Notes under the pieces: model-generated
What the model saw: the letters and a program-made list of their open reading frames with translations, nothing else
Database searches by the model: none
Told to the model about the DNA's origin: nothing
NCBI GenBank assembly: GCA_030444405.1
Contig: JARFPM010000012.1
Span: 1-64,000, forward strand
DNA length: 64,000 bases
Direction of reading: 5' to 3'
Origin: Nitrospira sp.
GTDB lineage: Bacteria; Nitrospirota; Nitrospiria; Nitrospirales; Nitrospiraceae
Shown: positions 45,544 through 56,347 of the stretch, piece by piece
How positions within the stretch are numbered: position 1 is the stretch's first letter
Layout: every line of letters starts with the position of its first letter
Program-made: the position numbers and the translations under genes

Positions 45544-46455
45544 CTACAGAACGTGGCGCAGGGCTTGACCCGTCGCCGCACTGTAGGCCTCCGCAAAGGT
45601 ATGCACCTCGATCACTTGGATGGATCGCTCAACTCCAGTGAAATTGAGATGGCTGTTATCCACTGCATCGGGCACAATCATCGTGGTCTTTCTGAGATCC
45701 CGACAGGCACTCATCTTATCCACGAGTCGCCCCACGGCTTGGATCTCCGCGTTCGGCTCGATCGTCCCCGACATACAGACATCTCCGCGAATCGGATCGC
45801 CGAGCAGTGCGGCGGCAATGCCCACAGCGAAAATCCCTCCCGCACTGGTGCCATCCAACCGAGCCGGGACCAGGATGCGCACACTCAAGTATCGGGGGTC
45901 ATATCCCACTGCCCTCGTCGCAACCGCGACAGCCGTATGAAATGAATGGACGGATACGGGCATCAAGTTTGAATCGCCAAAAATCTCAGGCCCCTTTCCA
46001 TCAGCCTTGTACGCGACCGTGAGTTGCGCCACAAATCCGGTCCATGAGCCGGTAATGGAGCCGACCTTATCCTGACCAACAGTCAAAAGGGGTACTGGCA
46101 GAGACACTTCGGGAAACGGCAACGGCTTCCTTCTCTCTTGTGGCTGGGGAAATCCGGAAGCGATGCTATTCGCAATTGCCGGGGAAAGAATGCCGCCTTG
46201 TGAAGATTTCGGCGCCGGGGAAATGGTCACCGGCGAATAGGTCTTTGCCTCGCCGAGTTGCCGACAACCCGGCCATTCACGATCCGTGTACAGATCCGCT
46301 TGCCCTCGCCGAGGACACACCCAGGTCTCGCCCAGTGCCGAATGTATGGAAACATCGTTTCCGATGAAGTAGGCCAGAAACAATAGTGCAGCCAGGCGCT
46401 GCAAGTGCTGACGATTTAGAGGGTCTTCCACCACGTATACCCTTGTCTTTGGCAC
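45544..46455 (-). CDS. Standalone Lon-type (S16) protease-domain protein
   Basis: DGTSAGGIFAVGIAAALLGDPIRGDVCMSGTIEPNAEIQAVGRLVDKMSACRDLRKTTMIVP; Ser/Lys dyad context of Lon. Confidence 0.75.
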   Translation of the reverse strand: MPKTRVYVVEDPLNRQHLQRLAALLFLAYFIGNDVSIHSALGETWVCPRRGQADLYTDREWPGCRQLGEAKTYSPVTISPAPKSSQGGILSPAIANSIASGFPQPQERRKPLPFPEVSLPVPLLTVGQDKVGSITGSWTGFVAQLTVAYKADGKGPEIFGDSNLMPVSVHSFHTAVAVATRAVGYDPRYLSVRILVPARLDGTSAGGIFAVGIAAALLGDPIRGDVCMSGTIEPNAEIQAVGRLVDKMSACRDLRKTTMIVPDAVDNSHLNFTGVERSIQVIEVHTFAEAYSAATGQALRHVL

Positions 46456-46540
46456 ATACCGGCATCTGAAGCCTATCGCTCAAAACGAGGTTCGTCAAAA
46501 ACAGCGGGGATTGTAGAACAAGAGAAGAAGACGGCGGTTG

Positions 46541-47815
46541 TTATCCCGGCAAGGCTTGATACCAGCCGTTGGCCTGAGACAGGACGATGCGGCAGTCGAA
46601 CAGGTGGCTGACGTGATCGCTGGTGAGCAACTGTAATTTCAAACCATCGGCCATGATCTTTCCCTCTCGCAGGAAGATCACGCGATCAATCTCCGGTGGA
46701 ATTTCATGCAGATGATGCGTCACAAGCAGAACGGTTTTCCCTTTTCTAATCTGAGCGCGCAGCAGCTCGAGGTACTGAAAGCAGGCCTTAGGATCGAGGC
46801 CGCTGGTTGGTTCATCAAACACGAGCACCGGGGGGTCATGCACCAATGCACGGCCCAGCAGAAATCGTCGCTGCTCGCCGGTAGACAGATGGCCGAAGCG
46901 GCGGCCTGACACGGCCAGAATCCCCAATTCCTGCATCACCTCATACGCCCTAGTCATCTGCGTTTTAGTGAAGTGTTGGTACTCGTAGGTATCGTTGCTG
47001 GCATAGAAGCCGGAAAGGATCACGTTGAGCCCTTCGGCACAGATCAGATAGTCTCGTTGGAGATCGTGCGACACCATGCCGATCTGTTTCCGCACATCCC
47101 AGACATTCCAGCGCTCATCACCCAAGAGAGCCATCCGCGTTTCGTCTCTCGGCATCACATGGACTTCGCCCGACAACAATTTGAGAAGCGTCGATTTTCC
47201 AGCTCCATTGGGGCCAAGAATGGCCGCATGTTCTCCCGCCCGCAAGGCGAAGGAGAAATCCGAGAAGACGCAGGCATCTCCTCGATAGACCGTGGCATGC
47301 TCGATATCAAGGATTGAGGCGGAACCCTCTGATCGGCTCGACTCTTGGACTGAGAAATCAATCAGACCCGAGGCTGATCGCCCGGTGCGGCGAGCCTGTT
47401 CAAGACCGGCGCGAGCCAACGCATCCGCTCGCTCATTCTCCGGGTGTCCGTTATGCCCTCTGACCCAGTGCCATTCAATGGTATGCTTGGCAACCAGCGC
47501 ATCAAGTCGCCGCCACAGGTCTTCATTTTTCACTGGGTCTTTGCCGACCGTTTTCCATCCACGCTGCTTCCAGCTGTGGATCCATTCGCTGATGCCTTTC
47601 TGGACATATTGCGAATCGGTGTAGACCCCTGCCTTCACCGACTCGGTGAATGATTGCAGCGCCTCAATCACCGCGAGGAGCTCCATCCGATTGTTTGTCG
47701 TCGCCGGCTCTCCGCCGCAGAGTTCCGTTTCAGCATCGCCGATTCGCAGCAAGACTCCCCACCCCCCAGGGCCTGGATTTCCGCTACAAGCACCATCTGT
47801 ATAGATCTCGATCAT
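46541..47815 (-). CDS. RNase HI - ABC ATPase fusion protein
   Basis: [26 protein letters not shown].. [21 protein letters not shown] (RNase HI) then [49 protein letters not shown] (ABC) in one open frame. Confidence 0.9.
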   Translation of the reverse strand: MIEIYTDGACSGNPGPGGWGVLLRIGDAETELCGGEPATTNNRMELLAVIEALQSFTESVKAGVYTDSQYVQKGISEWIHSWKQRGWKTVGKDPVKNEDLWRRLDALVAKHTIEWHWVRGHNGHPENERADALARAGLEQARRTGRSASGLIDFSVQESSRSEGSASILDIEHATVYRGDACVFSDFSFALRAGEHAAILGPNGAGKSTLLKLLSGEVHVMPRDETRMALLGDERWNVWDVRKQIGMVSHDLQRDYLICAEGLNVILSGFYASNDTYEYQHFTKTQMTRAYEVMQELGILAVSGRRFGHLSTGEQRRFLLGRALVHDPPVLVFDEPTSGLDPKACFQYLELLRAQIRKGKTVLLVTHHLHEIPPEIDRVIFLREGKIMADGLKLQLLTSDHVSHLFDCRIVLSQANGWYQALPG

Positions 47816-47973
47816 TCAATTCTTCGCTGTGTAACCGGCGTCAGGATTGTACTACGACACCTTCCACTTCGACTATCCCTGCCGTGACGACGTCCCGCCT
47901 GGTCGCGTGACTTGGTTGGACGACTTCAGTAGAATGGGGCGTCAATCGAGCTAATCCTTCTGGAGCGAGTCGC

Positions 47974-48360
47974 ATTCTGCGCACCCTCTTCCTCATCGGC
48001 ACAGGCGGCTTCATCGGCTCAATCCTGCGCTACCTGATGAGCGGCTATGTTCAACAGCTGAGCAAGAGCATCCAATTTCCCTTCGGCACGCTGGCCGTCA
48101 ATCTTGTGGGCTGTGCGCTGGTCGGATTTTTGGCTGAGCTGGCCGATCAGCGAGGCGTCGTCTCAGGGGAAACCAGAGCCTTTCTTATCGTCGGTCTATT
48201 GGGGGGATTTACCACATTTTCCGCGTTCGGCAACGAAACGATGAACCTCCTGCGGGACGGAGAGCTGTGGCTCGCCTGTGGAAATCTCATCGGTCATACC
48301 GTCTTGGGGCTCGTCGCCGTGTGGCTCGGCTATACGCTGGCATATCTCATCTGGAGGTGA
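47974..48360 (+). CDS. crcB: CrcB fluoride channel, apparent ATT (non-canonical) start
   Basis: LRTLFLIGTGGFIGSILRYLMSGYVQQL..FPFGTLAVNLVGCALVGFLAEL..GLLGGFTTFSAFGNETMNLL; the first ATG (48037) would remove the conserved N-terminus. Confidence 0.85.
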   Translation: MLRTLFLIGTGGFIGSILRYLMSGYVQQLSKSIQFPFGTLAVNLVGCALVGFLAELADQRGVVSGETRAFLIVGLLGGFTTFSAFGNETMNLLRDGELWLACGNLIGHTVLGLVAVWLGYTLAYLIWR

Positions 48361-48363
48361 TCG

Positions 48364-48729
48364 ATGCTTCCTTCAGACGGCACTCTTCTTCGAATCTTCA
48401 TCGGGGAACGCGACAAACATGAGAAGCAACCGTTGTACGAATGGATCGTGACTCAGGCCAGGGCCCATGGCCTGGCAGGGGCCACTGTGTTGCGTGGCCT
48501 GATGGGGTTCGGCGCCAACACCCGTGTGATCCACACGTTCAAGATCGAACGACTCTCAGAAGACCTCCCCATGATCGTTGAGCTCGTCGATACCGATGAC
48601 AAACTGGAGGACTTTCTCTCATTTGTCGAACAGCACATTCACTCGGGGATGTTGGCCACGATGGAAAAAATCCAGGTGAGGTTGTATCGGGGGAACTCCT
48701 CGTCCCAACCCGATTCACCGGCTCGGTAA
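48364..48729 (+). CDS. DUF190-family protein
   Basis: LLRIFIGERDKHEKQPLYEWIVTQARAHGLAGATVLRGLMGFGANTRVIHTFKIERLSEDLPMIVELVD. Confidence 0.9.
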   Translation: MLPSDGTLLRIFIGERDKHEKQPLYEWIVTQARAHGLAGATVLRGLMGFGANTRVIHTFKIERLSEDLPMIVELVDTDDKLEDFLSFVEQHIHSGMLATMEKIQVRLYRGNSSSQPDSPAR

Positions 48730-48980
48730 ATCCCTGCTGCGCATCGGACTTCTTTTCATACGTGGTTTCATGCAGCTATTCAAACCTTGCTTTTGGCGAC
48801 TCCTCCAGTGCGTGTAACTCTATGGTCCAATTCTCTTGACGAAGACACATATCGGCCTATAATTCCACCTTCAACTCGATGAGAAATAAGCACTTCTCTT
48901 CAGCCGAACGTTCGAGTCGTCGGGCATCAAGCTTGCTCCATTCAATATATTCCTTGCGCCTTTATTCATGGGAGGAAACT

Positions 48981-50006
48981 ATGCGATCCACATCACGTCA
49001 CCGAACCACGCCGTTCAGGAGCGCCGCCTTACCTCTACTGTGCGCGTTGGCCCTAGGAGGCTGCGTGAGTGCGCACAGTCACAAGCAGGCTCTTGATGAA
49101 CTCGAAGCGGTCAAAAAACGGTCGGCGGAACAGCAAGCGCAACTGACCGGTATGCGAGAGTCGCTCGACCGGGAAGCAGCTCAGCGGAAGGCCGCTGAAG
49201 AACAGGCCGCCTCGTTGGCGAAGGAACGGGAGGACCTCAAAGTTCGATCCGAACAGTTGGCCGGAGATCTCGACACTGTGCGTCGCCAGATTACGGATCT
49301 CGAACAGAAACATGCAAGCGACAGCGCTGCTGCGCAGGAGGAAGTCGCGAAGTTGCAGCAACAGGCTGCATCGCTGGAAGCCGAGGCAGCTCAAATCGCG
49401 AAGGAGCGTGAGCAACTCCGCCAGGAACAGGCTCGATTGGGCGCGACGCTCGATCATGAGCGGGCCGCCAAGGAGGCGAAGGAAGCGGAGATCGCGCGGC
49501 TTACCCGAACGCAGGAAGAGTTATCCAAGTCGCTCCAAGACGAGATCTCCAAGGGCAACATCACGATCCAGCAAGTCCGCGACCGCCTCACCATCAATTT
49601 GGTGGACCGAGTCTTGTTCGACTCGGGTCACGCGGAGGTGAAACCGGCAGGCCAGAAGGTGCTGAAGCAGGTCAGCGACCTCTTGAAAACCGTCACGGAC
49701 AAGCAGATCCGAATCGAAGGCCACACGGACAATGTGCCGATCAGCGTCAAACTGCAGAGCCGTTATAGGACGAATTGGGAACTCTCGACGGCACGGGCCA
49801 CGGCAGTCGTACGCTATCTGATCGATCAGGGCGGCGTGGATGCCCGGCAGCTCTCCGCAGTCGGGTATGCGGACACGCAACCTGTCGCCTCGAACGACAC
49901 CGACGAGGGGCGATCGGCCAACCGCAGGATTGAAATCGTGCTGTACCCCAAGGACCTCAAAGAAATCGCCGACCAGGTCGAAACCGGCGCGGCAGTATCA
50001 CAGTAG
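48981..50006 (+). CDS. OmpA-family lipoprotein with long coiled coil
   Basis: Lipobox LALGGC; RVLFDSGHAEVKPAGQKVLKQV..RIEGHTDNVPI..ELSTARATAVVRYLI. Confidence 0.85.
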   Translation: MRSTSRHRTTPFRSAALPLLCALALGGCVSAHSHKQALDELEAVKKRSAEQQAQLTGMRESLDREAAQRKAAEEQAASLAKEREDLKVRSEQLAGDLDTVRRQITDLEQKHASDSAAAQEEVAKLQQQAASLEAEAAQIAKEREQLRQEQARLGATLDHERAAKEAKEAEIARLTRTQEELSKSLQDEISKGNITIQQVRDRLTINLVDRVLFDSGHAEVKPAGQKVLKQVSDLLKTVTDKQIRIEGHTDNVPISVKLQSRYRTNWELSTARATAVVRYLIDQGGVDARQLSAVGYADTQPVASNDTDEGRSANRRIEIVLYPKDLKEIADQVETGAAVSQ

Positions 50007-50020
50007 GAGAGAGTCTCATC

Positions 50021-50050
50021 GGAGGCGCGCATAGGAGACGTCGCGCCTCC
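50021..50050 (+). terminator. Hairpin after the ompA-like gene
   Basis: ggaggcgcg / loop / cgcgcctcc. Confidence 0.5.
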
Positions 50051-50119
50051 TGCTCGGCTCCTTTAATCGACTGCTACTTCCTGTCCTTGGAGGATTCTTG
50101 GGGAGGCTTGTTATTCGAG

Positions 50120-50290
50120 TTATTCCAGAACCCGCCCCCTTCAGGCCCACGATTGCAGCATGTTCACCTTCTCGAAGCCTGAATGAGATGTCGGAGAAAA
50201 CGCAGGTGTCACCCCGGTAGACTATCGCGTGTTGGATGTCGAGAATCGGGCGTGCCTGAGAAGAGGAGACGCTGCATGTCGCCGTGAAGA
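50120..50290 (-). pseudogene. Truncated second copy of the fusion protein's ABC ATPase start
   Basis: SSQARPILDIQHAIVYRGDTCVFSDISFRLREGEHAAIVGLKGAGSG vs [45 protein letters not shown]. Confidence 0.85.
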
Positions 50291-50294
50291 CTCG

Positions 50295-51458
50295 CTACGC
50301 CTCGTATGGAGCTGGATTCTTCTTCACCAGGGGTTTCTGCCCACCGGTAGCGGGAGTGCTCTCCAGGGAGCCGGGAAGCTTGGGCGTCTTCGTCATCACA
50401 TCGGCATTTTGTGCGCGATGGAGCAGCGCATGATCCATAAGCACGAGCGCCAGCATCGCTTCGGCAATGGGGGTGGCGCGGATGCCGACGCAGGGATCGT
50501 GGCGGCCATTGGTCTCGACCATGACGGGGTTGCCTTGTTTGTCGATTGATCGACGCGGCACACGGATGCTCGAAGTCGGCTTAATGCCGATCGTGACGAC
50601 GATATCCTGCCCGGTGGAAATGCCACCAAGAATGCCGCCGGCGTGATTCGTGATAAAACCATCGGGAGTCAGTTCATCGCCATGTTCGGAGCCGCGCTGG
50701 GTAACCGATGCAAAACCTGCCCCGATCTCGACGGCCTTTACCGCATTGATGCTCATCATCGCTGCGGCCAAATCGGCATCCAATTTTCCATAGACCGGCG
50801 CGCCCCACCCCACCGGCACATGCTCGGCCACCGTTGTGATTCTGGCACCAACCGAATCGCCGGCCCTCCGCAATTCGTCCATGAATAATTCCAGCTTCGG
50901 AACGATATCCGGATCAGCGGAGAAAAAGGGATTCTGACCCACTACGTCCCAACCTTTGAAAGCCAATTCATGTGGACCCAACTGGCTCAGATAGCCCCGA
51001 ATCACAATGCCATATTTCTCGCTGAGCCACTTTCTCGCAATGGCGGCGGCAGCCACTCGAACCGCTGTCTCACGCGCCGATGCACGTCCCCCGCCTCGAT
51101 GGTCACGAATCCCATATTTCTGCCAGTAGGTATAGTCCGCATGGCCAGGACGGAAGGTATCGATCAAATTTCCGTAGTCGCGGCTTCGGGCATCTTCGTT
51201 GCGGATCAACAGCGCGATCGGCGTGCCAGTCGTCTTACCCTCGAAAACACCAGAGAGAATTTCAACGATATCCGACTCTTGCCGCTGAGTCACATGGCGA
51301 GAGGTACCGGGCTTGCGACGATCCAGATCCTTCTGAATATCTTCTGCTGAAAGCGAAAGACCCGGTGGGCACCCATCCACGACACAGCCGATCGCAGGGC
51401 CGTGACTCTCCCCGAACGACGTGACGGTGAAGATTCTGCCAAACGAATTGCCGGCCAT
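50295..51458 (-). CDS. aroC: Chorismate synthase
   Basis: [48 protein letters not shown]. Confidence 0.95.
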   Translation of the reverse strand: MAGNSFGRIFTVTSFGESHGPAIGCVVDGCPPGLSLSAEDIQKDLDRRKPGTSRHVTQRQESDIVEILSGVFEGKTTGTPIALLIRNEDARSRDYGNLIDTFRPGHADYTYWQKYGIRDHRGGGRASARETAVRVAAAAIARKWLSEKYGIVIRGYLSQLGPHELAFKGWDVVGQNPFFSADPDIVPKLELFMDELRRAGDSVGARITTVAEHVPVGWGAPVYGKLDADLAAAMMSINAVKAVEIGAGFASVTQRGSEHGDELTPDGFITNHAGGILGGISTGQDIVVTIGIKPTSSIRVPRRSIDKQGNPVMVETNGRHDPCVGIRATPIAEAMLALVLMDHALLHRAQNADVMTKTPKLPGSLESTPATGGQKPLVKKNPAPYEA

Positions 51459-51475
51459 GAAAACGGTAGCGCTCC

Positions 51476-53239
51476 CTACTCGACCAGGTCCAGCTTGATG
51501 CGCAATTCCTTGAGTTGATCGGGACCGACGGTGGACGGCGCATCGGTCAATGGACACTGCGCCTTCTGGGTCTTGGGAAATGCGATGACGTCGCGGATCG
51601 AATCGGCGTTGCCGAGTAGCATGACCAATCGATCCAAACCAAACGCGATTCCGCCATGCGGCGGCGCTCCGTATTCAAGAGCCTCAAGCAGAAACCCAAA
51701 CTTGACCGCTGCTTCGTCTTTGCCGATGCCGAGAAGATCGAACACTTTGCTTTGTACATCGCGCCGGTGGATACGAATACTGCCGCCCCCGATCTCGCTC
51801 CCGTTCAACACCATGTCGTAGGCCTTCGCCCGCACTTTCAGAGGATCGGCCTCGAACAGCGACAGGTCTTCATCAAGCGGTGCAGTGAATGGATGATGCA
51901 TGGCCACATACCGCTTCTGCTCTTGATCGTAATCCAGCATCGGGAAATCGATCACCCAGAGCGGTCGCCATGCGGAGGTGTCAATCAACTTCAACTCTTC
52001 TCCCAAGAGAAGCCTGATTCGTCCCATCACATCATGGACGACCGCCGGCTTATCAGCACCGAATAGGACTAGATCCCCAGGCTTCGCCTCAGGCAAGGCC
52101 GAGGCAAACGCATTGGCATCGAGAAATTTCGCAATGACGGATTCCAGCTGCCCTTCAGCCGTCATCTTGAGCCATGCCAGGCCTTTTGCACCGAAACTCT
52201 TCGCTGTTTCTCCCAATGCGTCGATTCGCGTTCGCGACAGCGTCGCTCCTCCTTTTACGATTAACGCCTTGACGATACCGCCCTTAGTCGCCGCGTCTTT
52301 GAAGACCTTAAACTCACTCGCCGCGCCAAATGCCGTCATATCGTAGAGCGGCATCTCGAACCGGAGATCGGGTTTATCTGAACCGTAGCGACCCATGGCC
52401 TCCGCATAGCTCATCCGAGGAAAGGGCGTCGGCAGCGAAACATCACCGACCTTACTGAAGATGGTCACGATCATGCGCTCCATGAGACTCATGATCTGCT
52501 CGCGATCGACGAACGACATTTCTAGGTCGATTTGTGTGAATTCGGGCTGCCGATCGTTCCGGAGATCCTCGTCGCGGAAGCAACGCGCAATCTGATAGTA
52601 GCGATCAACTCCACTGACCATCAGAACTTGCTTGAACAATTGCGGTGACTGCGGCAGCGCAAAGAACTGTCCGGGATTGACGCGGCTCGGCACCAGATAA
52701 TCCCGAGCACCCTCCGGCGTACTCTTCGTCAGAATCGGCGTCTCTACTTCCAAGAATCCTTCAGCATTCACGAATTCCCTGGTGGCCTGCGTGATGCCAT
52801 GACGTAAACTCAAAAGCCGTTGCATCCTGGGCCGACGCAGATCCAAAAAGCGGTATTTCAAACGAATCGCTTCCGTCACCTCCGCATCGTCTTCGATCAA
52901 GAACGGCGGCGTCTTGGCATCATTCAAAATCTCCACCTCGTCGACGAAGACCTCGACTTCTCCGGTGGAGAGATTAGGATTCTTCGATTCGTCGGGCCGC
53001 GCCATGACCTGGCCGGTGACCGACACGACACACTCGCTGCGGAGCGAATGGGCGGCCTGATGTACTTTAAGGTTTCGCTCAGCGTTAAACACGACCTGTG
53101 TGATGCCCGTTCGATCACGAAGATCGATGAAGATGACCATGCCATGATCGCGCCGACGCTGAACCCAGCCATTCAAGACGACGGTCTGACCGACGTGTTT
53201 TGCATTCAACTCTCCACAGCGGTGAGTTCGGATGTTCAT
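51476..53239 (-). CDS. aspS: Aspartyl-tRNA synthetase
   Basis: [65 protein letters not shown]. Confidence 0.95.
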   Translation of the reverse strand: MNIRTHRCGELNAKHVGQTVVLNGWVQRRRDHGMVIFIDLRDRTGITQVVFNAERNLKVHQAAHSLRSECVVSVTGQVMARPDESKNPNLSTGEVEVFVDEVEILNDAKTPPFLIEDDAEVTEAIRLKYRFLDLRRPRMQRLLSLRHGITQATREFVNAEGFLEVETPILTKSTPEGARDYLVPSRVNPGQFFALPQSPQLFKQVLMVSGVDRYYQIARCFRDEDLRNDRQPEFTQIDLEMSFVDREQIMSLMERMIVTIFSKVGDVSLPTPFPRMSYAEAMGRYGSDKPDLRFEMPLYDMTAFGAASEFKVFKDAATKGGIVKALIVKGGATLSRTRIDALGETAKSFGAKGLAWLKMTAEGQLESVIAKFLDANAFASALPEAKPGDLVLFGADKPAVVHDVMGRIRLLLGEELKLIDTSAWRPLWVIDFPMLDYDQEQKRYVAMHHPFTAPLDEDLSLFEADPLKVRAKAYDMVLNGSEIGGGSIRIHRRDVQSKVFDLLGIGKDEAAVKFGFLLEALEYGAPPHGGIAFGLDRLVMLLGNADSIRDVIAFPKTQKAQCPLTDAPSTVGPDQLKELRIKLDLVE

Positions 53240-54081
53240 GCAACCTTCGCTTTCTTCCCAGAAAACTTCTTGCTTCTTTCTGGCTTGGCCCAACCTTCTC
53301 TTCTGACCGGCCGCTTCGGTCTCGATACCGGCTCCCCTCCCCGTTCAACCGAGGCCATCCGCTCATCGACCAACTCGCGCAGCGCGTTCGCCTCCCGATC
53401 CGTGAGGAACCGAAATTCCCCCGGTTCCAGATTGCCGAGCGAGAGAGGCCCCATCCTGACCCGAAGCAATTTGAGCACCGGATGCCCGACCGCGTCCAAC
53501 ATGCGCTTGACTTGATGCTTGCGGCCCTCACGGATGGTGATCTCCAACCAGGAGTTTGCCTCGACTTTTCGTACCTTCTTCACCTGGGCTGGACTCGTCA
53601 TGCCGTCTTCGAGTCTGACCCCCCTCTCCAGACGAACGATCTCTTCGTTATCCAACGCACCCTTAACTTTTATCAAATACGTCTTCGGCACGTGGTAACG
53701 AGGATGCAACAGGGCCTGCGCAAGCTCCCCATTGTTCGTCAGCAGCATCAACCCTTCGCTGTCGAAATCGAGCCGGCCGACAGGGAACACGCGAACGGAT
53801 ACACCCCGCAAGAAATCCTTCACGGTCGTCCGTCCACCCGGATCATCCAAGGTGGACATCACGTTCTTGGGTTTGTTCAGCATCAGATACACAAATGGCT
53901 GCGCCGATGTGAGGTGCCTCCCATCGACCTTCACATGATCGCGCTCCGGATCGACCTTGGTCCCGAGTTCCGTGACGACCTTCCCGTTCACCGACACTCG
54001 CCCAGAAGCGATCAACATCTCCGCCTTCCGACGGGACGAAAGCCCCGTACTGGCGATGAGTTTTTGGAGACGAATCTCCAT
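53236..54081 (-). CDS. rluB: Pseudouridine synthase RluB-like (S4 domain)
   Basis: [54 protein letters not shown]; 4-bp overlap with aspS. Confidence 0.9.
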   Translation of the reverse strand: MEIRLQKLIASTGLSSRRKAEMLIASGRVSVNGKVVTELGTKVDPERDHVKVDGRHLTSAQPFVYLMLNKPKNVMSTLDDPGGRTTVKDFLRGVSVRVFPVGRLDFDSEGLMLLTNNGELAQALLHPRYHVPKTYLIKVKGALDNEEIVRLERGVRLEDGMTSPAQVKKVRKVEANSWLEITIREGRKHQVKRMLDAVGHPVLKLLRVRMGPLSLGNLEPGEFRFLTDREANALRELVDERMASVERGGEPVSRPKRPVRREGWAKPERSKKFSGKKAKVA

Positions 54082-54143
54082 TGCGTTAACCCTAATCTTT
54101 AATAGTGAATCGTGAACTACAAAACACAACAGTATCTTATGAC

Positions 54144-54195
54144 TGTAGTGCCCCCTGAAATCAAGCGAGGTGATTTGATTTCAAGGGGCACTACA
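54144..54195. repeat. 52-bp near-perfect inverted repeat, TG..CA ends
   Basis: tgtagtgccccctgaaatcaa-gcgaggtga-tttgatttcaaggggcactaca. Confidence 0.8.
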
Positions 54196-54499
54196 CAGCG
54201 TGGCTCTCACTCATCGGATATCTTCCGTCCAAATGGTACGGTTTCAAGGCCTCCCGTGAGATGTCGTTATCTAGGACCATATCCCCAATCTTCTGTTTCA
54301 GATTCTTGATCTGCTGGCCCTTGAGGGCCTCTTCGTCCTTGAGACGGCTCCGGAGCCCGTTTTATGCGCTTAAGCGAAAATTCTCCCGCCAGTCTTCCAC
54401 CTCGGCCACCGAGCTCTCGCCCTTCAAGGTACCGATGACTAATACCACGCGGCGCTTCGCCGGACACCGTTTAATCGGTTCGATTGCTTCTGCTGCCAT
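54191..54499 (-). pseudogene. IS3-like transposase OrfA remnant
   Basis: MAAEAIEPIKRCPAKRRVVLVIGTLKGESSVAEVEDWRENFRLSA*NGLRSRLKDEEALKGQQIKNLKQKIGDMVLDNDISREALKPYHL..; internal TAA. Confidence 0.65.
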
Positions 54500-54591
54500 A
54501 TCGCCATCTCCTCGGTCCGCTCAGGACCATGTCGTGACAGTGGTCTCAAGTACAAGATACGATGGCCGACACGAATCTCTCTTGCTCCAGG

Positions 54592-56229
54592 TCATTCCAT
54601 ACGTTCATAAACTACGACTTGTCTTCCCGTGCCTATATTCAGCAGCTCAACCTGCTTATACCGCGACTGAGGGTTCTTCGTGAAACATGACAAAACCTGC
54701 TCATCCGGTCGGTCTACAACGAAACGAGGCCCTTTCTGTTCAATCTTTTCACAATACTCTTCTGGTATCGTGGGGATATCAAGCCCCATGGGCTTCCGAA
54801 CCTTCACCCACCAGTTGTTGAAAATGTGCTCCGTATGTGAGGCGTGCGGAAAGCCGTGACGAGATTGATCGAGCGTCCAGTGCAAATACATATGGCTTGG
54901 ATTTAAGAAGTCCACATTAACAAGATGACGCTTCTCGAAATAGTCCTGAAGAGCCGTCCGATCTGCCGCCCATTTATGGGAATAGTCTTTCGAGAGAACA
55001 AGACTCACTACGGCTTGCTTGAAATCACCCCGTACAGCCACCAATAGGGCCGCAGTAAGAAATAACGACAAAGCCACTGCTGCTCTCGGGCCTCTCCCCT
55101 GAAACCATTTGAGCCGAGAAAGCGATGCCATTAAGAATGCGACGGAGATTGTCGCATAGGGAATAAAGAACTGCTGGTAATGCTGCCAAAAATGCTTGCT
55201 CAAGATCATCAATTCTAGCGCGAGCGGCGAAAGAACTACGGCAAAAAGTATATCGATTTTTGAGATTCGGATGTCTGGCGTCTTGCGATCATGATTGCGC
55301 ACCATACCGGCCAAAAACCAGAATGCAAACGCACACCACGCGATAATGACAAAAACGGTAAGATCATTCGCTCTCTTGAATTCACTGAACTCCTTCTGTA
55401 CTACGTCCAGCATAGACATGGGAGTCAATTTCTGAGATAAAAGCTGGAGCCCGTCAAGAAAAGAGTCTATCTGGCCTGTGAGTATGTACGGGCCAGCATT
55501 GAGAATCAGACCGATTATGCCCATTGCAGTTGCCCATAGCAGGAAATCTTGGAATGCTAAAACATACGCCCGGGCCGGTGTGCGGATGGCCGTTGCCTCA
55601 TGAAAAGCCTCAGAAACCACTGCCCCCCGAAGCGCAACCCACAATCCTGCCAGCAAGGCCGGGGCCAAAAAATGCGGTCTCATTGAGACTGCGACGCTCG
55701 CGAAGAATACCGAAACAATGAAGCTGCTCGGCGCACCCCGTAACAAGCCCTTCTTGCCCCCTCCTTTTACTAGCAGCAGAACCGTAGCCAAACTCAGTAG
55801 GGAAGCAGCCATCGGATTGATATGGCTGAGAGAGCCGGGGAGGACTGCAGTAAAGTAGAGATAGAGGGTCGCTGCCGAGAGCGCGATCGCCTGAGATTTT
55901 GAGCTGGGGAGACCCCAATCGCGCGACAAGAGCAGTTTCAATCCCCAATAGAGAGAAAATGCGCCCAAAACAACTGAGAGGATTGAAAGGAACTGCCACA
56001 TCCGTATTGACCCAGCCGCCGCAGGGAGGGCAAAAAGAATCTGAACGACGGGCAGTTTGTCATCGAACTCCCTGGTCCATACCAACTCACCATGCAAGAG
56101 TCGCCCACCGAAGTACATCATGTGATCGATGTCAATGTCGTACTTGGTACCAAGTAAGGTGGCACACACATGCAGGACAAAGATTGAGAACAACACACCT
56201 GCCGGCAGCATCCATAGACGGGGGGTCAT
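54592..56229 (-). CDS. Polytopic membrane protein, possibly GT39/DolP-sugar-type glycosyltransferase
   Basis: Multiple TM helices with N-terminal DIDIDHMMYFGGRLLHGELVWTREFDDKLP acidic motif. Confidence 0.55.
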   Translation of the reverse strand: MTPRLWMLPAGVLFSIFVLHVCATLLGTKYDIDIDHMMYFGGRLLHGELVWTREFDDKLPVVQILFALPAAAGSIRMWQFLSILSVVLGAFSLYWGLKLLLSRDWGLPSSKSQAIALSAATLYLYFTAVLPGSLSHINPMAASLLSLATVLLLVKGGGKKGLLRGAPSSFIVSVFFASVAVSMRPHFLAPALLAGLWVALRGAVVSEAFHEATAIRTPARAYVLAFQDFLLWATAMGIIGLILNAGPYILTGQIDSFLDGLQLLSQKLTPMSMLDVVQKEFSEFKRANDLTVFVIIAWCAFAFWFLAGMVRNHDRKTPDIRISKIDILFAVVLSPLALELMILSKHFWQHYQQFFIPYATISVAFLMASLSRLKWFQGRGPRAAVALSLFLTAALLVAVRGDFKQAVVSLVLSKDYSHKWAADRTALQDYFEKRHLVNVDFLNPSHMYLHWTLDQSRHGFPHASHTEHIFNNWWVKVRKPMGLDIPTIPEEYCEKIEQKGPRFVVDRPDEQVLSCFTKNPQSRYKQVELLNIGTGRQVVVYERME

Positions 56230-56347
56230 TCTGGCTCCTGTGATTTCTTAGGGGATTAGGCGACTGTGCTCACCAATGCGACTGAGAACGTGGATTTGTT
56301 TGGGACCGCGACGGAAGTCTTACTTATTTATCAGGACAATCTACCCG

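Noticed and set aside
47880-47973. Fluoride riboswitch upstream of crcB
   Set aside because: Looked for the crcB-motif core; no convincing match to the conserved segments was seen. A covariance-model search would decide.
54144-54195. Palindrome as a simple Rho-independent terminator
   Set aside because: No T-run on either side, and the OrfA remnant ends within it; IS-end origin fits better, though a terminator role is not excluded.
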